This document shows, piece after piece, positions 60,179-64,000 of a stretch of DNA of 64,000 nucleotides. The position numbers and the translations under genes were made by a program. Below the pieces are notes generated by a model, which ran no database searches, was not told where the DNA came from, and saw only the letters and a list, made by a program, of their open reading frames with translations. Origin of the DNA: VXYL01 sp965199915 (lineage in GTDB: Bacteria; Pseudomonadota; Gammaproteobacteria; Pseudomonadales; Azotimanducaceae); contig OZ241348.1 of assembly GCA_965199915.1 (NCBI GenBank), forward strand, positions 3,162,001-3,226,000, in the 5' to 3' direction. Numbering within the stretch: the first letter of the stretch is position 1; every line of letters begins with the position of its first letter.

Positions 60179-62164
60179 TCACGCCTCGACCAGCTCGACC
60201 GCCCACGTCTCGCCCGCCGAAGAAAACTGGCCGGTGCGCAGCCGGACGATCGGCCCGCCGCCGGGCACCGCCTCCGGCAGCGGCGCCAGCGCCACGCACT
60301 TGCCGTCGAAGAGCGCGCCGCGGTAAACGAAGTCGAAGTCCAGATTGGCGCGGCGGTCGTCCCCGCCCTCCGATCGCGCCGCGTAGACATGCAGAAAGAA
60401 CCGCTGGCGCGTGTCCGCTTCGGCGCATGGCTCGCGAACGTACACCAGCGCATCTTCGCGCCAGTACACCTCGAACGCGCCCGCCGCGTCCGGCCGCCGC
60501 CCGGAAACCGCGGCGTGGGCGCGGCGGAGGCCGTCCATGTCCCAGTAGAACCTCACCTGCCAAGAGATCACCCGGGTGTCGCGCGCGTATTCGGCCACCT
60601 CAACGGCACCGACACCCTCGGACAGCCGCACGATCAAGAGGCAGCGGTCGTCGAACCTCATTGGAAAAGAGAACGACCTCTCGGTGTAAACACCGCCTCG
60701 TACGTACTGTGGGGGAAAGGCGCGCAGGATGAAAGTACGCGCCACCAAGTCCGTCAGAGTGCAAGGCGCCTTCAGAACTGCGACCTCGCGCCGCTCGCGC
60801 AACGCGTGGACGTCCCAAACGGAGCGCGCGACCGGCTCGGTTTCCGCTATGGCCCGGTAGCGCGTTCGGGCGGCGTCCACGACGCGCCGGCGGGATGTGT
60901 CTGTGTCCTGATCGAGCGCCTGGTAGCGGGCCACGATGCGGTCCGCTTCGCTGTCCGCAAGCGGCACCGCAACGCCCACCGGAGAGGTTGGAGGGGCGGC
61001 GGGCGGCATCCACCCCGCCTCCCCGCCGAAGCGGTCGCGGTCCTGGAACGCGGCGTAGTATCCGTGGAGCGCCCGGGCCAACTGCGCATCGCCACGCTCC
61101 GGCAAGTCGAGCAGATCCTCCAAGTCGCGGTACAGACAGCGCGCGGCGACCATGTTGGCGGCCTCGTTCCAATGCCTGTCATTGGCGAACCGCCAGTCGG
61201 CATAGTCGTAGTTCGGGATCGCCTCGTTGAAGCAGCGCGGCAAGTCCACCACGTTCCACGACGAGGGCGATTCCAGCCGCCGGAACCAGCGGTCGCCGTC
61301 CGGGGTTGGCAACAGCACGATGTGGAACTCGCCGCCGGCGGCCTCCACTTCCCGGCGCCACCGGCGCAGAACGGACTCGAACGCTGCCAGCCCTTCGGAC
61401 TCCGACATCGAACTGAGACGTTGGGCTGCCCCATCGTCGGGACGACGCCATGCGTCCAAGGCGAGATAGGTGAGATGGAACCCCGACAGCGCGCGGATCC
61501 AAGCGCGACTCCTTTCCGCTTGCCACGGTGCGCGTCCGGCTCGGCCCGCGCCCCGCTCGTGAGACCTTCGCACGTCTTTCATGTCGTTTCTCATGTGGAC
61601 GTAGAACACATGCCGCAGACGCTGCCTCACCCCCAAACTGCTCCACAAGGAATACTGCTCGACCGGTCCCGTCCCTTCGATTCCGAAGTTCAACACGTTG
61701 AAGTTGGCGTCGAGGGAGCCCTCAGCCGGGGAGCGCGAGGGGCGTGCCCCTCGCATGGAAGAGCCCTCGGCCGGGGAGCGCGAGGGGCGTGCCCCTCGCA
61801 TGAGGGAGCCCTCGCCGTTGAGCAGGTAGTCCAAGACCTCGGTGAACGAGTGGTGCGCCGGCATGCGCAGGTTCTCCGTGAAGGAGTCGCCGAAGAAGGC
61901 CAGGTTGACGCCCGCGGCCAAGTCGCGCTCGTTGAAGTTCCGGTGTTGCCGCGAGCCGAGATTGTTGTACACCACGCGGTGCTTCGCGCCGGTGTCAGGG
62001 TGCGGGTACTCCGAATGCCAATGGTAGGCGCGCTGCGGCGGCCGGGCGGCGTACTCGTAGCGGGGGTGCAACACGCGCAACGCCGCCTCGCACAGCGACA
62101 AGCCGACCACCAGGGAGCCGAGCGCCAGCAGCAGGTTCCAAACGGTTCTCGTCGGCTCTTTCAT
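60179..62164 (-). CDS. membrane-anchored SGNH/GDSL hydrolase-like protein (copy A, with palindromic elements)
   Basis: 661 residues. N-terminal signal anchor VWNLLLALGSLVVGLSLCEA, then the SGNH block I LAFFGDSFTENLRMPAHHSF and a late block V FANDRHWNEAANMVAARC with the D-x-x-H pair, similar to AlgJ/AlgX-type O-acetyltransferases. A ~300-residue C-terminal part (WQVRFYWDMDGLRRAHAAVS, RRANLDFDFVYRGALF) is of unknown fold. Probably decorates the polysaccharide. About 106 bp of element sequence is inserted after LDYLLNG, giving the peptide MRGARPSRSPAEGS twice. ATG 62164 is the last of three in-frame ATGs, the other two supplied by elements upstream. Confidence 0.85.
   Translation of the reverse strand: MKEPTRTVWNLLLALGSLVVGLSLCEAALRVLHPRYEYAARPPQRAYHWHSEYPHPDTGAKHRVVYNNLGSRQHRNFNERDLAAGVNLAFFGDSFTENLRMPAHHSFTEVLDYLLNGEGSLMRGARPSRSPAEGSSMRGARPSRSPAEGSLDANFNVLNFGIEGTGPVEQYSLWSSLGVRQRLRHVFYVHMRNDMKDVRRSHERGAGRAGRAPWQAERSRAWIRALSGFHLTYLALDAWRRPDDGAAQRLSSMSESEGLAAFESVLRRWRREVEAAGGEFHIVLLPTPDGDRWFRRLESPSSWNVVDLPRCFNEAIPNYDYADWRFANDRHWNEAANMVAARCLYRDLEDLLDLPERGDAQLARALHGYYAAFQDRDRFGGEAGWMPPAAPPTSPVGVAVPLADSEADRIVARYQALDQDTDTSRRRVVDAARTRYRAIAETEPVARSVWDVHALRERREVAVLKAPCTLTDLVARTFILRAFPPQYVRGGVYTERSFSFPMRFDDRCLLIVRLSEGVGAVEVAEYARDTRVISWQVRFYWDMDGLRRAHAAVSGRRPDAAGAFEVYWREDALVYVREPCAEADTRQRFFLHVYAARSEGGDDRRANLDFDFVYRGALFDGKCVALAPLPEAVPGGGPIVRLRTGQFSSAGETWAVELVEA
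61709..61814 (+). repeat. in-frame insertion of two palindromic elements in SGNH copy A
   Basis: Contains element copies at 61716-61754 and 61761-61799 (both 39 bp) and is bounded by the 12-bp direct repeat GAGGGAGCCCTC (61712-61723 and 61802-61813). The duplicate gene B has only 10 bp (63841-63850) at the same place, a difference of 96 bp, or 32 codons, so the frame is preserved. Confidence 0.92.
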
Positions 62165-62248
62165 GCGAGGGGCGCGCCCCTCGCGCTCCCCGGCTGAGGG
62201 CTCTTTCATGCGAGGGGAACGCCCCTCGCGCTCCCCGGCTGAGGGCTC
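62165..62248 (-). repeat. two palindromic elements upstream of SGNH copy A
   Basis: Copies at about 62165-62203 and 62210-62248, each 39 bp, in tandem with a 45-bp period including ATGAAA. In the gene direction they read MKEPSAGEREGRAPR, in frame with the downstream gene, so each supplies an additional possible start codon. Confidence 0.9.
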
Positions 62249-62280
62249 CAAGCCCAACGAAGTTGACCGCGCCCGGCCCT

Positions 62281-64000
62281 TCATGTCTCGACCAGCTCGA
62301 CCGCCCACGTCTCGCCCGCCGACGAAAACTGGCCGGTGCGCAGCCGGACGACCGGCCCGCCGCCGGGCACCGCCTCCGGCAGCGGCGCCAGCGCCACGCA
62401 CTTGCCGTCGAAGAGCGCGCCGCGGTAAACGAAGTCGAAGTCCAGATTGACGCGGCGGTCGTCCCCGCCCTCCGACCGCGCCGCGTGGACGTGCAGGAAG
62501 AACCGCTGGCGCGTGTCCGCTTCGGCGCACGGCTCGCGAACGTACACCAGCGCATCGTCGCGCCGGTACACCTCGAACGCGCCCGCCGCATCCGGCCGCC
62601 GCCCGGAAACCGCGGCGTGGGCGCGGCGGAGGCCGTCCATGTCCCAGTAGAACCTCACCTGCCAAGAGAGCGCCGCAGTGTCGCCCGCGTCGCGCTCGTA
62701 TTCGGCCACCTCAACGACGCCGACACCTTCGGACAGCCCCGCGATCAAGAGGCAGCGGTCGTCGAACATCTTGGGGCCATGAATGTCTCGAATAGAGAAC
62801 GACCTCTCGGTGTAAACACCGCCTCGTGCGGGAAAGGCGCGCAGGACGAAATACCCCGCCACCAAGTCCGTTGAAGTGCAAGGCGCCTTCAGAACTGCGA
62901 CCTCGCGCCGCTCGGGCAACGCGTGGACGTCCCAAACGGAGCGCGCGACCGGCTCGGTCTCCGCTATGGCCCGGTACTCCCGCCGGTAGCGCGTTTGGAC
63001 GGCGTCCACGACGCGCCGGCGGTATGCGTCTGTGTCCTGATCGAGCGCCTGGTAGCGGGCCACGATGCGGTCCGCTTCGCTGTCCGCAAGCGGCACCGCC
63101 ACGCCCACCGGAGAGGTGGGGGGGAGCGGCATCCACCCCGCCTCCCCGCCGAAGCGGTCGCGGTCCTGGAACGCGGCGTAGTATGTGTGGAGCGCCCGGG
63201 CCAACTGCGCATCGCCACGCTCCGGCAAGTCGAGCAGGGCCTCCAAGTCGCGGTACAGACAGCGCGCGGCGACCATGTTGGCGGCCTCGTTCCAATGCGC
63301 GTCGTTGGCGAACCGCCAGTTCGCGTAGTCGAAGTTCGGGATCGCCTCGTTGAAGCAGCGGGGCAAGTCCACCACGTTCCACGACGAGGGCGATTCCAAC
63401 CGTCGGAACCAGCGGTCGCCTTCCGGGGTTGGCAACAGCACGATGTGGAACTCGCCACCGGCGGCCTCCACTTCCCGGCGCCACCGGCGCAGAACGGATT
63501 CGAACGCCGCTAGCGCCTCGGACTCCGTCATCGAACTGAGACGTTGGGCTGCCCCATCTTCGAGACGACGCCATGCGTCCAAGGCGAGATAGGTGAGATG
63601 GAACCCCGACAGCGCGCGGAGCCAAGCGCGACTCCTTTCCGTTTGCCACGGTGCGCCTCCGGCTCGGCTCGCGCCCCGCTCGTGAGACCTTCGCACGTTT
63701 TTGATGTCGTTGGTCATGTGGACGTAGAACACATGCCGCAGATGCTGCTTCACCCGCTTCACCCCCAAACTGCGCCACAAGGAATACTGCTCGACCGGTC
63801 CCGTCCCTGATATTCCGAAGTTCAACACGTTGAAGTTGGCATGTGCGCTGCCGTTGAGCAGGTAGTCCAAGACCTCGGTGAACGAGTGGTGCGCCGGCAT
63901 GCGCAGGTTCTCCGTGAAGGAGTCGCCGAAGAAGGCCAGGTTGACGCCCGCGGCCAAGTCGCGCTCGTTGAAGTTCCGGTGTTGCCGCGAGCCGAGATTG
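62281..64000 (-). CDS. SGNH/GDSL hydrolase-like protein (copy B, runs off right edge)
   Basis: Tandem duplicate of the preceding gene. 572 codons are visible, starting at the window edge inside the region corresponding to NLGSRQHRNFNERDLAAGVN of copy A; the signal anchor is to the right of the window. GDSFTENLRMPAHHSF and FANDAHWNEAANMVAARCLY are intact. It lacks the element insertion. Small differences (ISGTG for IEGTG, extra KRVKQ near the LGV motif, several short indels in the C-terminal part) show that the copies have begun to diverge, perhaps toward different acyl positions or substrates. Confidence 0.88.
   Translation of the reverse strand, partial: NLGSRQHRNFNERDLAAGVNLAFFGDSFTENLRMPAHHSFTEVLDYLLNGSAHANFNVLNFGISGTGPVEQYSLWRSLGVKRVKQHLRHVFYVHMTNDIKNVRRSHERGASRAGGAPWQTERSRAWLRALSGFHLTYLALDAWRRLEDGAAQRLSSMTESEALAAFESVLRRWRREVEAAGGEFHIVLLPTPEGDRWFRRLESPSSWNVVDLPRCFNEAIPNFDYANWRFANDAHWNEAANMVAARCLYRDLEALLDLPERGDAQLARALHTYYAAFQDRDRFGGEAGWMPLPPTSPVGVAVPLADSEADRIVARYQALDQDTDAYRRRVVDAVQTRYRREYRAIAETEPVARSVWDVHALPERREVAVLKAPCTSTDLVAGYFVLRAFPARGGVYTERSFSIRDIHGPKMFDDRCLLIAGLSEGVGVVEVAEYERDAGDTAALSWQVRFYWDMDGLRRAHAAVSGRRPDAAGAFEVYRRDDALVYVREPCAEADTRQRFFLHVHAARSEGGDDRRVNLDFDFVYRGALFDGKCVALAPLPEAVPGGGPVVRLRTGQFSSAGETWAVELVET

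Noticed and set aside
59389..60453. Sugar transferase starting at 60453 with an extra 113 residues
   Set aside because: The additional part is an out-of-frame shadow of the SGNH gene; homology begins after the ATG at 60114.
61709..62248. CRISPR-like array of ~39-45-bp repeats
   Set aside because: The copies are separated by only a few bases with no variable spacers, occur inside open frames and are dispersed elsewhere; no cas genes are seen.

Overview
High-GC bacterial chromosome (about two thirds G+C), most likely a pseudomonadote and probably a gammaproteobacterium. The evidence is the holB-pilZ neighbourhood, queA-tgt, a cytochrome c5-type tail, ccmF, carA and an ilvI-ilvH-ilvC block. No rRNA, tRNA or CRISPR array was seen. 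Housekeeping segments alternate with defence/toxin-antitoxin islands and an exopolysaccharide locus.

Layout. 0-2.2 kb: end of a cytochrome c5-like gene and a secreted GH13 amylase. 2.2-15.4 kb: defence island 1. It holds an eight-gene leftward operon: Orc/Cdc6-like ATPase, hsdM, AAA_21 ATPase, HicB-like protein, DUF6978-type protein, DUF1828-type protein, half-size hsdS, hsdR. Beyond it lie a small coiled-coil gene, a secreted protein and a ParA/AlbA_2 pair. 15.5-22.6 kb: acyl-CoA catabolism (HMG-CoA-lyase-like enzyme, GST, acyl-CoA carboxylase beta and alpha) interrupted by small foreign-looking genes. 22.6-30.8 kb: holB, pilZ, lipoprotein, queA, tgt, sulfatase, carA, nudix. 30.8-44.6 kb: island 2, with MNT/HEPN and DUF6036 pairs, ccmF and DUF72 in the middle, Uma2, a paralogue of the island 1 ATPase, an unrecognised two-gene module present once intact and once decayed around a broken IS630, a HEPN pair, an orphan HigA (with a HigB scrap 7 kb away) and a truncated Rpn-type nuclease. 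45.5-49.7 kb: larB and branched-chain amino acid genes. 49.9-64 kb: polysaccharide locus with epimerase, glycosyltransferases (one a GT4-GT2 fusion), a ligase/polymerase carrying a huge FN3-like periplasmic insert, a priming sugar transferase, and two tandem SGNH proteins, the second running off the window.

The most unusual signal is a family of short palindromic elements (39 bp short form, 57 bp long form; core GCGAGGGGC/GCCCCTCGC) found at several loci and often sitting inside open frames. A near-identical inverted pair brackets holB and encodes its first codons and its stop. Two copies lie in frame inside one of the two tandem SGNH genes but are absent from its duplicate, and two more precede that gene and offer extra in-frame start codons. 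This resembles the protein-coding palindromic elements known from Rickettsia. A separate in-frame insertion of about 100 codons lies inside the biotin carboxylase.
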